DNA of 64,000 bases from an uncultured Acidimicrobiaceae bacterium (lineage in GTDB: Bacteria; Actinomycetota; Acidimicrobiia; Acidimicrobiales; Ilumatobacteraceae): the NCBI GenBank assembly GCA_903919455.1, contig CAIXIJ010000005.1, positions 1 to 64,000 on the forward strand. Reading direction: 5' to 3'. Below are positions 8,955 through 19,367 of this stretch, piece after piece. Made by a program: the position numbers and the translations under genes. The notes under the pieces are model-generated. The model made no database searches. It was not told the DNA's origin and worked only from the letters and a program-made list of their open reading frames with translations. Position 1 is the first letter of the stretch. Each line of letters starts with the position of its first letter.

Positions 8955-10192
8955 CCAACGATCTCCCCCGCCCCAGGCTGCTGGTCATCGACGACGACCC
9001 GGCGATCTGCCAGCTCATTGCCGACATCGCCGTGGCCTTCGATTACGAGACCGACATCGCCTCCACCCCTTCGGAGATCGAGTCACTCCTCGGCGGCGGC
9101 CACGATCTCGTGATGCTCGACCTCTCCCTCGGAGAGACCGACGGCATGCGGGTGATGCGCGAACTCGGCGAGCGCCAACCGGGCGCCAACCTCGTGCTGC
9201 TCACCGGCGCCGACACATCAGTCCTGCAAGGTGCTGCTCGCGTGGCTGAACTCAGTGGCTTCAACCTCGTCGGTGCGTGCGGAAAGCCCGCCAATATCTC
9301 TGAGATCGAGCAGGTACTCGCGCCCCAACGGCGCGTGGTCGCAGCGGCTGACGACGCCGACGATCTCTATTCCGTCGTGATGCGCGCGCTCGACGAGGGC
9401 GCGTTCTACATGGTGTACCAACCCATCATCGACCTGCGCAGCGGTCAGGTGCGCGGCGTGGAGGCATTGGTTCGGCTCGCTGCCCCGGGCCACGAGAAGG
9501 TCTCCCCCGACAGGTGGGTACCCATCATCGAGCAGGCCGGCCGCAGCATCGATCTGCTCGAAGTGGTGCTGCGCCACTGCGCTCACGACCGCGTCACGGT
9601 GCCCGCACTTGCTGCGCTGGAGAACGTGTCGCTGAACCTGTCGGTGCTCGACCTCGCCCACCTCGACCTGCCAGAACGGGCCGAAACCATCCTGCGCGCG
9701 GGCGCGGCACCCGAGAAGTGGACCCTCGAGGTCACCGAGACGGCGGAGGTCGGCAAGCTCGCCGATGCGCTCGACGTGCTCATCCGCCTGCGCTTGAAGG
9801 GCTTCTGGCTCTCCATGGACGACTTCGGTTCGGGCAGCTCCACACTGCACCGTCTCCGCGAACTTCCCTTCACTGGCGTGAAGGCCGACCGCCGGTTCAT
9901 CACCACCGACTTCGGCGACAACGGCCAGCACGCGGAAAACATGCTGCGCGCCGCAGTGGATCTCGGTGCAGCACTCGGCCTCAAGGTGGTGGCTGAAGGC
10001 GTGGAGACACTCGAGGAGATCGAACTGGCCCGCTCCGTGGGCTGCGACTACGCCCAGGGTTACTTCATCGGGCGCCCGGTACGCGCCGAAGCGCTCGGCG
10101 TGCTCGTTGCCGCCTGGCACCACGACTGGGTGGGCAAGGTCCTCGGCCGGGCAATGTCGCAGGAACGAACTGACTCAGCTTCGAAGGTCTGA
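8951..10192 (+). CDS. REC-EAL response regulator, predicted c-di-GMP phosphodiesterase
   Basis: REC LVMLDLSLGETDG; EAL motifs VEALVRL, SLNLSVLD, LEVTET, DDFGSGSS, VKADRRFI, AEGVET, AQGYFIGRPV; GTGA overlap with previous gene. Confidence 0.93.
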   Translation: MTNDLPRPRLLVIDDDPAICQLIADIAVAFDYETDIASTPSEIESLLGGGHDLVMLDLSLGETDGMRVMRELGERQPGANLVLLTGADTSVLQGAARVAELSGFNLVGACGKPANISEIEQVLAPQRRVVAAADDADDLYSVVMRALDEGAFYMVYQPIIDLRSGQVRGVEALVRLAAPGHEKVSPDRWVPIIEQAGRSIDLLEVVLRHCAHDRVTVPALAALENVSLNLSVLDLAHLDLPERAETILRAGAAPEKWTLEVTETAEVGKLADALDVLIRLRLKGFWLSMDDFGSGSSTLHRLRELPFTGVKADRRFITTDFGDNGQHAENMLRAAVDLGAALGLKVVAEGVETLEEIELARSVGCDYAQGYFIGRPVRAEALGVLVAAWHHDWVGKVLGRAMSQERTDSASKV

Positions 10193-12145
10193 GGCCACTT
10201 CGGCCTGCACCCGCTGAATGAACTCCGACAGGGCGACACCCCGCTCGACGTCGCCGCCACGAGGGTTGACGCCGAGTGTGCCGTTCGCAACGTCGTCGTC
10301 GCCGACAACCAACACGTAGGGCAGCTTCTCCAGCTTCGCGGTACGAATACGCTTGCCCAACTGGTCGTTCGCGTCCACGAGATCCGCGCGCAAGCCGACC
10401 GTCCGGAGTTGCTCGACGACCTGCTCGGCGTAGCCCTGATGCGCCTCGGCGACCGGCAGCACCCGCGCCTGCACTGGCGCCATCCAGGTGGGGAATGCAC
10501 CGGCGTAGTGCTCGACGAGCACCCCGAAGAACCGCTCCACCGACCCGAAGAGGGCACGATGCAGCATGATCGGCCGGTGCCGAGCGTTATCGGCTCCCAC
10601 GTACTCGAGTTCGAAACGCTCCGGCAGGTTGAAGTCGCACTGAATGGTGCTCAGTTGCCAGGTACGACCGATGGCATCCTTCACATCGATGTCGATCTTC
10701 GGACCGTAGAAGGCCGCATCGCCTTCTTTCACCTTGTACTCGAGGCCGTACTTCTCCAATGCCATGCGCAGCGCTTCGGTTGCCCGGTCCCAGTTCTCGT
10801 CGGAGCCGGTGTACTTCTGGGGATCCTTGGTGGAAAGGTTGGCCGTGAAGTCGTGGAAGCCGAAGGCGCGCAACACGCTCATCACGAAGTCGAGCAGCGA
10901 GGCAATCTCGTCCTGCAGTTGATCTTCGGTGCAGTAGATGTGGCTGTCGTCCTGCGTGAAGCCACGAATGCGCATGAGGCCGTGCAGCGTGCCAGCGCGC
11001 TCGTAGCGGTACACCGTGCCCAGTTCGAACAACCGCAGCGGCAACTCGCGATAGCTGCGCTGACGGCTGCCGAAGATGAGGCAGTGCATGGGGCAGTTCA
11101 TCGGCTTCGGGTAGTACGTACCGTTGTCCATCTCCATGGCCGGGTACATACCGTCCTTGTACCAACCGAGGTGGCCCGAGGTCTCGAACAGGTTCGCGTT
11201 GGCCAGATGGGGCGTGTACACGAACTGGTAGCCGCCCTTCTCGTGGCGCTCGCGGCTGTAGTCCTCCATGAGCTTGCGCACGATGCCACCTTTGGGGTGC
11301 CATACAGCAAGGCCGCCACCGAGTTCCTGCGGGAAACTCAACAGGTCCAGTTCCGTAGCGAGCTTGCGGTGGTCGCGCTTCTCTGCCTCCTCGAGGCGGA
11401 GCAGATGCTCGTCGAGTTCGGCCTTGCTGGCCCATGCGGTGCCGTAGATGCGCTGCAGCATCGGGCCCTTCTCGTTGCCGCGCCAGTATGCGCCGGCCAC
11501 CTTCATCAACTTGAAGTGGCCCAGGCGGCCCGTACTCGGCACGTGGGGCCCGCGGCACAGGTCGACGAACTCGGGCGTGTTGCGGTACACGCTGATCGTC
11601 TCTCCCCCACCGATCTCGCCGGCGTCGTCGGAGTCGGCTGCGCCGCTGCTGACTCGCTCGATGATCTCGCACTTGTACGGCTGGTCGGCGAACACCTTCA
11701 ACGCGTCGGCGGCCGGGAGTTCGTCGCGCACGAACGGCTGGTCGGCCTTCATGATCTCTCGCATACGGACATCGATGGCATCGAGATCTGCCTCGGCGAA
11801 TGTGCGCCCGCCGGGTAGCTCGAAGTCGTAGTAGAAGCCGTCGTTGATGGCCGGACCGATGGAGAACTTGGCCCCGGGGAACAATTGGGTAACGGCCTGC
11901 GCCAACACGTGGGCCGTGCTGTGCCGCAGCACGTGGCGGCCCTCGTCGGAACCCGCCGTGATGATGGCCACCTGAGCTCCGTCAGGTAGCGGCTCGCCGA
12001 GATCGCGCTCGTCGCCGTTCACGACGGCTGCAACAGCCGCCTTGGCCAGCCGCGCCCCGATGGACTCCGCCAATGTGGTTGAAGTGGCACCGTCAGGAAG
12101 GGATCGCTGCGAACCGTCGGGGAGAGAAATCGTGATCTCGGCCAT
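10175..12145 (-). CDS. thrS: Threonyl-tRNA synthetase
   Basis: N-terminal TGS domain, GRTFAEADLDAI, HRPIMLHRALFGSVERFFGVLVEHYAGAFPTWMAPVQ. Confidence 0.97.
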   Translation of the reverse strand: MAEITISLPDGSQRSLPDGATSTTLAESIGARLAKAAVAAVVNGDERDLGEPLPDGAQVAIITAGSDEGRHVLRHSTAHVLAQAVTQLFPGAKFSIGPAINDGFYYDFELPGGRTFAEADLDAIDVRMREIMKADQPFVRDELPAADALKVFADQPYKCEIIERVSSGAADSDDAGEIGGGETISVYRNTPEFVDLCRGPHVPSTGRLGHFKLMKVAGAYWRGNEKGPMLQRIYGTAWASKAELDEHLLRLEEAEKRDHRKLATELDLLSFPQELGGGLAVWHPKGGIVRKLMEDYSRERHEKGGYQFVYTPHLANANLFETSGHLGWYKDGMYPAMEMDNGTYYPKPMNCPMHCLIFGSRQRSYRELPLRLFELGTVYRYERAGTLHGLMRIRGFTQDDSHIYCTEDQLQDEIASLLDFVMSVLRAFGFHDFTANLSTKDPQKYTGSDENWDRATEALRMALEKYGLEYKVKEGDAAFYGPKIDIDVKDAIGRTWQLSTIQCDFNLPERFELEYVGADNARHRPIMLHRALFGSVERFFGVLVEHYAGAFPTWMAPVQARVLPVAEAHQGYAEQVVEQLRTVGLRADLVDANDQLGKRIRTAKLEKLPYVLVVGDDDVANGTLGVNPRGGDVERGVALSEFIQRVQAEVASDLRS

Positions 12146-12162
12146 AGGCGGTCATTCTATGG

Positions 12163-12927
12163 CTACGAACCCGATGCAGCCCCGACGGTTTCTTCCAGTT
12201 CCGACCGCTGTACTTCAACGACTCGGCCGACCTTCGCCACCACCGTCGGCTCGGTTTCGGCGGTCTTGCCGGCATACACGTTGCGATACTCCTGGCCCGT
12301 GAGCTCTCTGATCTCGAACATCAGCTCGTCCGTGATCTGCCGCAGCACCAGATGATCCTCGGCCTTGTTGCGGTACCGCTCCACGTTGATGGGCCGACCG
12401 ATGGTGATGGTGGCCTCGCGCCGAATCTTGGGCAGCTTCGCGTCGGGCGGCTGGATTTCGCGAGTACCGACCACGCCCACCGGGAAGATCGGGCAACCCA
12501 CTTGCAACGCCAGACGGGCCGCTCCGGTGCGCCCCTTGTAGAGCACACCGTCGCGACTACGCGTACCCTCGGGGAAGATGCCGAAAAGCTCTCCTCTGCG
12601 CAGCACGCGCTCAGCAGTGTCGAGCGCAGCCTGACTCTTGTCGCCGCCCGCGCGGTCGATGGGGATCATGCCCATCATCGGAAAGAAGTACTTGGTCTTC
12701 CATGAGTCCATGTACTCGGCCTTTCCCACGAAACTGATGTTGCGTTGCACCATCAGCATCAGGAACGCGGAATCGAGAAAGCTCACGTGATTCGGCGCCA
12801 GGATGGCAGGGCCCGAAGTGGGCAGCCAATCGAACCCTTCCAGGTGAAAGGTCCAGAGTTGGTTCGCGACCGGGCGAGCGATGCGTCGGAAACGTGCTTG
12901 CGCCTTGCCCGCTCCCTGTGCTTTCAC
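12163..12927 (-). CDS. 1-acyl-sn-glycerol-3-phosphate acyltransferase (PlsC family)
   Basis: APNHVSFLDS and FPEGTRSRDG motifs. Confidence 0.92.
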   Translation of the reverse strand: MKAQGAGKAQARFRRIARPVANQLWTFHLEGFDWLPTSGPAILAPNHVSFLDSAFLMLMVQRNISFVGKAEYMDSWKTKYFFPMMGMIPIDRAGGDKSQAALDTAERVLRRGELFGIFPEGTRSRDGVLYKGRTGAARLALQVGCPIFPVGVVGTREIQPPDAKLPKIRREATITIGRPINVERYRNKAEDHLVLRQITDELMFEIRELTGQEYRNVYAGKTAETEPTVVAKVGRVVEVQRSELEETVGAASGS

Positions 12928-12963
12928 CTGGCCGGCGCCTCGTGCGACATGCGCGGAGCTTAG

Positions 12964-14085
12964 TCAGAGAATGACACCCAAGAGTGCCGCTGCGTCGTGC
13001 ACGCCCCTACCGCTCGCGGCAGCCTCATCGATCAGCGCCAAGGCCGCCGGAGTGTTCAGATCGTCGTCGAGTGCAGCACGAACGTCGTCGACCACACCGC
13101 TCTCGCCATGACCACCGCGGGTCCAGTGTTCGAGCCGGGCGGCATTGCGCGGCATCAGCGTGTCGTCCCACTCCCACTCGAGGCGGTAGTGGTGCTCGAT
13201 GATGGCAAGGCGGATGGCACGAGGGTCCCATTCGCGACGCAGTGCGTCGACGAACACGAGGTTGCCCAGGCTCTTGGACATCTTGTGGCCATCCATGTAC
13301 ACCATCGCCACGTGCATCCAATGCTTCACGAAGGGTGCGCCGGTGGCAGCCTCGGATTGCGCCCGCTCGCACTCGTGGTGCGGGAAGATGAGGTCGCTGC
13401 CGCCGCCATGAAGATCGATGGTGGTGCCGAGTTCGCGTAGCGCCAGCGCGCTGCATTCGATGTGCCAGCCCGGTCGGCCCGGGCCCCACATGGTGTCCCA
13501 GCTCGGCTCGTCGGATTCACTGGGATGCCAGAGCACGAAGTCGAGCGGGTGGCGCTTGTTCGGGTCGTCCACCTTGCCGCCGCGCTCGCGGGCCATGGCG
13601 ATCATCTCGGCCTCGGTGTAATGGCTGACCGAACCGAACGACGGGAACTTGCTGACGTCGAAGTAGACGCTGCCGCCGGACTCGTACGCGAACCCGCGAT
13701 CGAGCACCATGCCGATGAAGCCGCGAATGTCGGGAATGGCGGACGACGCACGCGGCGTGCTGTGCACCGGCAGGGCGTTGAGCGCTTCCATGTCGCGTTC
13801 GAAGCGAGCTTCCTCGCCTGCGGCGAGATCGAGGTAGTGCACGCCGAGCTCGCGAGCCTTGGCGAACAGTGGATCGTCCACGTCGGTGACGTTGCGAACG
13901 CACTTCACCGAGTGACCACGATCGATGAGCCGCCGCTGCAACACGTCGTACGCAATGAACGTGGCGGCGTGGCCAAGGTGCGTCGCGTCGTAGGGAGTGA
14001 TGCCGCAGGTGTACATGAGCACCTGCTCGCCTGGCTCGAAGGGCACGACTTCCTGGCGTGCAGTGTCGTAGAGGCGCATCGTCAC
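12964..14085 (-). CDS. mshC: Cysteine:1D-myo-inositol 2-amino-2-deoxy-alpha-D-glucopyranoside ligase (mycothiol biosynthesis)
   Basis: CysS-like fold with MshC-type motifs YTCGITPYDATHLGHAATFIAYD, RNVTDVDDPLFAKA, HKMSKSLGN; 373 aa, shorter than CysS. Confidence 0.85.
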   Translation of the reverse strand: MTMRLYDTARQEVVPFEPGEQVLMYTCGITPYDATHLGHAATFIAYDVLQRRLIDRGHSVKCVRNVTDVDDPLFAKARELGVHYLDLAAGEEARFERDMEALNALPVHSTPRASSAIPDIRGFIGMVLDRGFAYESGGSVYFDVSKFPSFGSVSHYTEAEMIAMARERGGKVDDPNKRHPLDFVLWHPSESDEPSWDTMWGPGRPGWHIECSALALRELGTTIDLHGGGSDLIFPHHECERAQSEAATGAPFVKHWMHVAMVYMDGHKMSKSLGNLVFVDALRREWDPRAIRLAIIEHHYRLEWEWDDTLMPRNAARLEHWTRGGHGESGVVDDVRAALDDDLNTPAALALIDEAAASGRGVHDAAALLGVIL

Positions 14086-14771
14086 GACTGCGACGTTACC
14101 TGCGCGGCTCTGGGGTCGCGCTTGATGCCCGTCAGTTTCGGTGCCACACGGGTCTTGTAGCGCACATTGAGTTGCAGCAGGACGGCCGTGAAGGCCTCGA
14201 TGGCGGTGGCATTCGAGAGTTCACCGGAATCCAGAGGACGGCAGCCTGGAATCTTCATCACCATCTCGCTGATCACCCGAACAGCATCGGGGTCGTCACC
14301 GCAGATCAGCACATCACTGTCGATGGGTTCGCCGATGTGGCCCAGCTCGGTGGCCGGCAGATGATGGAACGCCGCCACCACACGGCAACGCGGTACGGCA
14401 GCCTGCACATGCGCAGCCACGCTGCCTCGCGGCGGCACGAGCGGTTGGAACTCGTGACCCACGCGCACGAGCGCATTGGCCATGCTGACCACCACCTTGC
14501 CCGCAAGCGCGTCCTCATTCTCCTGGGCCGTGGTGGCAGCACCATCCCAGGGCGTGGCAATCACCACGATCTCGCAGTCGGCAGCCGCCGCATTGTCGCC
14601 GAAACCGAGCCGAGGGGCGAGGTCGGGCCACTTCTCCACCTGGCTGTCGCGCGCCTCCATGGCTCGATACTTCGATCGCGACCCGATGACGACGTCGTAG
14701 CCAACCGACGCCAAGCGAGCCGCCAGCGCCGAACCCGCCGGGCCAGTACCTCCGAGAATACCGATACGCAT
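14082..14771 (-). CDS. npdG: NADPH-dependent F420 reductase
   Basis: MRIGILGGTGPAGSALAARLASVGYDVVIGSRS; FHHLPATELG; start trimmed from the longer ORF. Confidence 0.82.
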   Translation of the reverse strand: MRIGILGGTGPAGSALAARLASVGYDVVIGSRSKYRAMEARDSQVEKWPDLAPRLGFGDNAAAADCEIVVIATPWDGAATTAQENEDALAGKVVVSMANALVRVGHEFQPLVPPRGSVAAHVQAAVPRCRVVAAFHHLPATELGHIGEPIDSDVLICGDDPDAVRVISEMVMKIPGCRPLDSGELSNATAIEAFTAVLLQLNVRYKTRVAPKLTGIKRDPRAAQVTSQS

Positions 14772-14781
14772 GCGATCAGCC

Positions 14782-14809
14782 TTGCACATGGGTACTGCAT
14801 GACTACGAT
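14782..14809 (+). promoter_or_regulatory. Putative leaderless promoter for fabI
   Basis: TTGCAC (14782-14787), 16 nt, TACGAT (14804-14809), then 7 nt to ATG 14817. Confidence 0.45.
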
Positions 14810-14816
14810 CGATCTC

Positions 14817-15584
14817 ATGGGTCTCCTCGACGGCAAGAACATCGTGATCACCGGCGTCCTCACGGATGCGTCGCTCGCCTACGGGGTGGCCGCCCTTGCC
14901 CAGCAGGAAGGCGCGAACATCATCCTCACCGGCGCAGGCCGTGCGCTCAGCCTCACTCAGCGCACGGGCCGCAAGTTGCCCACACCAGTCGACGTGTTCG
15001 AACTCGACGTCACCCAGCCCGACCACCTCGTCGCCGTGCGCGCCGCATTGGAAGAGAAGTGGGGTCGGGTGGACGGTGTGCTGCACAGCATCGGCTATGC
15101 GCCCGAAGCGTGTTTGGGCGACGACTTTATGGCCCCGCAGTGGGACGACGTGGCAGTGGCACTGCACGTCAGCGCCTATTCGCTAAAGGCATTGGCCGAG
15201 GCGTTCGTACCGCTGATGTCGAACGGTGGCAGCATCGTCGGGCTCGACTTCGACAACACGGTTGCCTGGCCCGCCTACAACTGGATGGGGGTTGCCAAGA
15301 GCGCCCTGGAAAGTGTCAGCCGCTACCTGGCAAAGGAACTCGGACCGAAGGGAATCCGCTGCAATCTGGTCGCAGCAGGGCCGGTGAAGACCATCGCAGC
15401 CAAGAGCATCCCCGGGTTCAAGAAGTTCGAGGACGTGTGGGACGACCGCTCGCCGCTCGGATGGGATGTCACCGACTCGTCGGCTGTTGCCAAGGCGTGC
15501 GTGGCGTTACTGAGCGATTGGTTCCCCGCCACCACAGGTGAGATGGTCCATGTTGACGGTGGGTACCACGCCATCGGGGCGTAA
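14817..15584 (+). CDS. fabI: Enoyl-[acyl-carrier-protein] reductase (InhA/FabI type)
   Basis: MGLLDGKNIVITGVLTDASLAYGVA; YNWMGVAKSALESVSRYLAKELGPKGIRCNLVAAGPVKT. Confidence 0.95.
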   Translation: MGLLDGKNIVITGVLTDASLAYGVAALAQQEGANIILTGAGRALSLTQRTGRKLPTPVDVFELDVTQPDHLVAVRAALEEKWGRVDGVLHSIGYAPEACLGDDFMAPQWDDVAVALHVSAYSLKALAEAFVPLMSNGGSIVGLDFDNTVAWPAYNWMGVAKSALESVSRYLAKELGPKGIRCNLVAAGPVKTIAAKSIPGFKKFEDVWDDRSPLGWDVTDSSAVAKACVALLSDWFPATTGEMVHVDGGYHAIGA

Positions 15585-15593
15585 CTTCGCAGT

Positions 15594-17573
15594 GTGAATC
15601 ACCTCGCCGACGAAACCTCCCCCTACCTGCGTCAGCACGCCCACAACCCTGTCGATTGGTATGCGTGGGGGCCTGAAGCATTCGCCGCGGCAACCGAACG
15701 TAACGTGCCGGTGCTGTTGAGCGTCGGTTACTCGGCGTGCCACTGGTGCCATGTGATGGCGCACGAATGCTTCGAGGACCCCGATGTCGCAGCCGTGATG
15801 AACTCGACGTTCGTGAACGTGAAGGTGGACCGCGAGGAACGCCCCGACATCGATGCGCTGTACATGGACGCAGTGCAGGCCATCACCGGTCGCGGCGGTT
15901 GGCCGATGACAGTCTTCCTCACTCCCACTGGGGCGCCGTTCTTCGGCGGCACCTACTTCCCCAAGGACCAGTTCCTGTCGCTGCTGACCGCCATCGACGA
16001 CGTCTGGAGGAATCGGCCGGCGGATGTGGAACAGAACGTCGGCGGGCTTCGCGAAGCGTTGCAACGTTCTGCCCAACTCACCCCAACCGATGATCTCCCT
16101 GGCATCGACGCCGTGAACGCCGGACTCGCCGACATCGCGCGCAGTTTCGATCCGGAGTGGGGCGGCTTCGGCGACGCACCGAAGTTTCCCTCCACGATGA
16201 GCCTCGATCTCATCGCCCGAGCCCTGTATCGCGGCGCCGGCGACGACGCCCGCGAGATGCTGGTGACCACGCTGGATGCCATGGCAAGCGGTGGCATCTA
16301 CGACCACATCGGCGGCGGTTTCGCTCGTTACTCCGTCGACCGCGAATGGCTGGTGCCGCACTTCGAGAAGATGCTGTACGACCAGGCCCAGTTCGTCCGG
16401 CTGTACGCCCGAGTGGCAGCGCTGCTCGACGACGAGGTGTATCGACAGGTGACCGAGGAGACCATCGAGTACGTACTGCGCGACCTGCGTCATCCCGATG
16501 GAGGGTTCTTCAGTGCCGAGGACGCCGACTCCCCCGACGAGCACGGTCACGGCCACGAGGGCCTCTTCCACACATGGAGCATTGCCGAGGTGATCGAGGT
16601 GCTGGGCGAGGACGCCCCGGCCGCGCTCGATTGGTACGAGTTCAGCCTTGAAGGCAACTTCGAGGGACGCACCATCCCCGCGCGGCTGGTGCATCGACGA
16701 GAACTCGTTCGCCCGGCTGAGATCGAGGATGCCCGCCGGCGCCTCTTCGAAGCCCGCGAGCGCCGCCCCAGACCTGCGTTGGACGACAAGGTACTCACCG
16801 AGTGGAACGCCATGATGCTCGCTGCTCTCGCCGAGGCCGCGGCGCTGTTCGGTCGCGACGATTGGCGTGCGGCAGCAATCGCCAACGGAGAGTTCCTGCT
16901 GCGCGAACTCCGCACACCCGACGGTCGCTGGCGCCGTTCCTGGCAGGCCGACGGACAGCCCAAAGCCCGCCACCATGCGCTGGCCGCCGACCACGCATGG
17001 CTCATCGACGCGTTCACCCGTCTCGGCGAACTCACCGGTCAGCAACGCTGGATCACCGAGGCTCGTTCCGTGGCCGATGTGTTGCTCGAGCACTTCTGGG
17101 ACCTGGACCAGGGGGGACTGTTCACCGTGGCCGACGATGGCGAGCCCCTCGTGGTGCGCCAGAAGGAGCTTCTCGACAACGCCACGCCGTCGGCGAACTC
17201 AGTTGCGGCACTGGCCCTGTACCGACTCGGAGCACTCACGGGTGAGGCCCGCTACGTGCATCAGGCCGACCAGATCCTTCGCCTGCTCGCGCGAGCCATG
17301 CCGCAGGCTCCCAGCGCATTCGCGCACGCACTCGCGGCGGTAGTGCTGCGCACGGAAGGCACGGCCGAGTTGGTCATTGCCGGCGATCGGCCCGACATGG
17401 TGACCGCGGTGCAGAGTTTCTGGGTTCCCGACCTCGTTCTGGCCTGGGGCGAGCGATACGACAGCCCGCTGTGGCACGACCGGGAGGATGGCAATGCATA
17501 TGTGTGTCGCGGACACATCTGCCAGTTACCCACCGACGACCTCGACGCAATGTTTGCTGCACTGCGACGCTGA
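15594..17573 (+). CDS. Thioredoxin-domain protein, YyaL/SSP411 family (DUF255)
   Basis: [52 protein letters not shown]. Confidence 0.95.
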   Translation: MNHLADETSPYLRQHAHNPVDWYAWGPEAFAAATERNVPVLLSVGYSACHWCHVMAHECFEDPDVAAVMNSTFVNVKVDREERPDIDALYMDAVQAITGRGGWPMTVFLTPTGAPFFGGTYFPKDQFLSLLTAIDDVWRNRPADVEQNVGGLREALQRSAQLTPTDDLPGIDAVNAGLADIARSFDPEWGGFGDAPKFPSTMSLDLIARALYRGAGDDAREMLVTTLDAMASGGIYDHIGGGFARYSVDREWLVPHFEKMLYDQAQFVRLYARVAALLDDEVYRQVTEETIEYVLRDLRHPDGGFFSAEDADSPDEHGHGHEGLFHTWSIAEVIEVLGEDAPAALDWYEFSLEGNFEGRTIPARLVHRRELVRPAEIEDARRRLFEARERRPRPALDDKVLTEWNAMMLAALAEAAALFGRDDWRAAAIANGEFLLRELRTPDGRWRRSWQADGQPKARHHALAADHAWLIDAFTRLGELTGQQRWITEARSVADVLLEHFWDLDQGGLFTVADDGEPLVVRQKELLDNATPSANSVAALALYRLGALTGEARYVHQADQILRLLARAMPQAPSAFAHALAAVVLRTEGTAELVIAGDRPDMVTAVQSFWVPDLVLAWGERYDSPLWHDREDGNAYVCRGHICQLPTDDLDAMFAALRR

Positions 17574-17613
17574 TTCATGAGAGGATGGCGACACATACCG
17601 AGAGGAAGTCGCC

Positions 17614-18138
17614 ATGCCGATTTGCCCTACTCACTCCCGTCCGCTGCTGGCACTCGCCACTGCAACCGCGCTTCTGGTTGGCCTTACCGCCTGCGGTAAC
17701 TCCGACACCATCAGCCGAGCCGGCGACACGACCGTCACGGCAGCGCCCGACACCGCCGACACTGCCAGCCCGGGCGATTCCAGCGGGCCTCTCGGCACGC
17801 TTGGCTCCATTCCCGGCGTGTCTGCCGACTGTCTGCGTCTGTACAACGAGTTCACCCAGGCGATGAGCAGCATGATGACCGGCCAGAGCACCGATGCGGC
17901 AGCGATGTTCGATGCGCTGCAGAAGGTGCTGCCGGAGGAACTGCACGCTGCTGCGGCCACGATGTCGGAGGCATACAGCAAGTTCGCCGCAGTCCTGGCC
18001 AAGTACGAAAATGACCCCACCAAAGCCGCGAGCGACCCCGACTTCCTCGCCGCTATCCAAGCGATGGGCTCGGAGAAGATCACCAACGCCACACAGGCGA
18101 TCAGCGACTACTTCGATCGCACCTGCCCCACCAAGTGA
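17614..18138 (+). CDS. Putative lipoprotein of unknown function
   Basis: Signal peptide with lipobox LTAC; 174 aa; no recognised domain. Confidence 0.7.
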   Translation: MPICPTHSRPLLALATATALLVGLTACGNSDTISRAGDTTVTAAPDTADTASPGDSSGPLGTLGSIPGVSADCLRLYNEFTQAMSSMMTGQSTDAAAMFDALQKVLPEELHAAAATMSEAYSKFAAVLAKYENDPTKAASDPDFLAAIQAMGSEKITNATQAISDYFDRTCPTK

Positions 18139-18148
18139 GGCGGCGAAC

Positions 18149-19354
18149 CTAGAGTCCGGACTTCTCCAGAATGTGCACGCCGCAGGCCGAACCAAGGCCG
18201 ATGACATGCGCAAGGCCCACCTTGGCACCCTCGATCTGACGGGGACCGGCCTCGCCGCGGAGGTGATGGCAGACCTCCCAAATGTTGGCGATCCCGGTGG
18301 CCGCAATGGGGTGGCCCTTGCTCTCCAGACCACCCGACACGTTCACGGGTGTGGTGCCGTCGCGCCAGGTGGCACCCGACATGAAGAAGTCGGCGGCGCC
18401 GCCTTCTTCGCACAGACCCAGGTTGTCGTAGTGCACGAGTTCGGCCGTGGCGAAGCAGTCGTGCAACTCCACCAGGTCGAGGTCCTGCGGGCCCACGCCT
18501 GCCTGCTCGTACGCGATGCGGGCGGCATTCTTCGTGAGCGTGTTCACGTTGGGCAGCACCTGGCAGCCCTCTTCGTACGGGTCGGAGGTGAGCACGGATG
18601 CCTTCACCTTGATGGCTCGGCGCTGCTGCTCGAGCGAGAGCGTCTTCAGCTTCGCACCGCTGACCACCACTGCTGCAGCTGCGCCATCGCAGTTCGCCGA
18701 GCACATGCTGCGCGTGTTCGGGTAGGCGATCATCACGTCGTTCATGATCTCTTCGAGGGTCATGCGCTTGGTGTAGGCAGCCAGCGGGTTCAAGGTGCTG
18801 TGCGCATGGTTCTTCTCGGCAATTCGGGCGAACAGTTCGAAGCTGGTGCCGCCGTACTTGTGGCCATACTCCATACCCACCTGGGCGAAGACGGCCGGCA
18901 TGGCAGCAGCACCGATGCGACCGTCAGTGCTGGCGACGGCGCCGTATCGACCCGACGGCGACCACTCCTTCTTGTCGCTCTTGGGCTGGCCCCCGCCACC
19001 GAGCAGGCCAGCACCGGCGAGCTTCTCCACGCCGACGGCGAGACCCATGTCGATCTCCCCCGACTTCACGGCCATGATGGCGGTGCGGAGTGCCGTGGCA
19101 CCGGTGGCGCAGGCATTGGCCACGTTGTAAACGGGGATGCCGGTCTGGCCGATCTGCTTCTGCAGCTGCTGGCCGATGCCGGCGTTCGACTGCATGAGGC
19201 AACCAGCGGCCAACAGACCCATGTCCTTCATGGTGACCCCGCCGTCGCGAAGCGCACCCATGGCAGCCTCCGCCGCAAGGTCGATGGTGTCCTTGTCGGG
19301 ATGCTTCCCGAACTTGGTCATCGTGATGCCGAGGATCCAGATGTCGTCACTCAT
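18149..19354 (-). CDS. Thiolase-family protein / acetyl-CoA acetyltransferase
   Basis: VYNVANACATGATALRTA, GLESKGHPIAATGIANIWE, VGLAHVIGLGSACGVHIL. Confidence 0.9.
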   Translation of the reverse strand: MSDDIWILGITMTKFGKHPDKDTIDLAAEAAMGALRDGGVTMKDMGLLAAGCLMQSNAGIGQQLQKQIGQTGIPVYNVANACATGATALRTAIMAVKSGEIDMGLAVGVEKLAGAGLLGGGGQPKSDKKEWSPSGRYGAVASTDGRIGAAAMPAVFAQVGMEYGHKYGGTSFELFARIAEKNHAHSTLNPLAAYTKRMTLEEIMNDVMIAYPNTRSMCSANCDGAAAAVVVSGAKLKTLSLEQQRRAIKVKASVLTSDPYEEGCQVLPNVNTLTKNAARIAYEQAGVGPQDLDLVELHDCFATAELVHYDNLGLCEEGGAADFFMSGATWRDGTTPVNVSGGLESKGHPIAATGIANIWEVCHHLRGEAGPRQIEGAKVGLAHVIGLGSACGVHILEKSGL

Positions 19355-19367
19355 GGTGTGCTCCTGT

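Noticed and set aside
12964-14085. Calling this gene cysS
   Set aside because: Shorter length and YTCGITPYDATHLGHAATFIAYD / VTDVDDPLF motifs fit MshC better than CysS.
15507-17093. 528-aa minus-strand ORF opposite yyaL
   Set aside because: Antisense shadow; the plus strand carries canonical DUF255 motifs.
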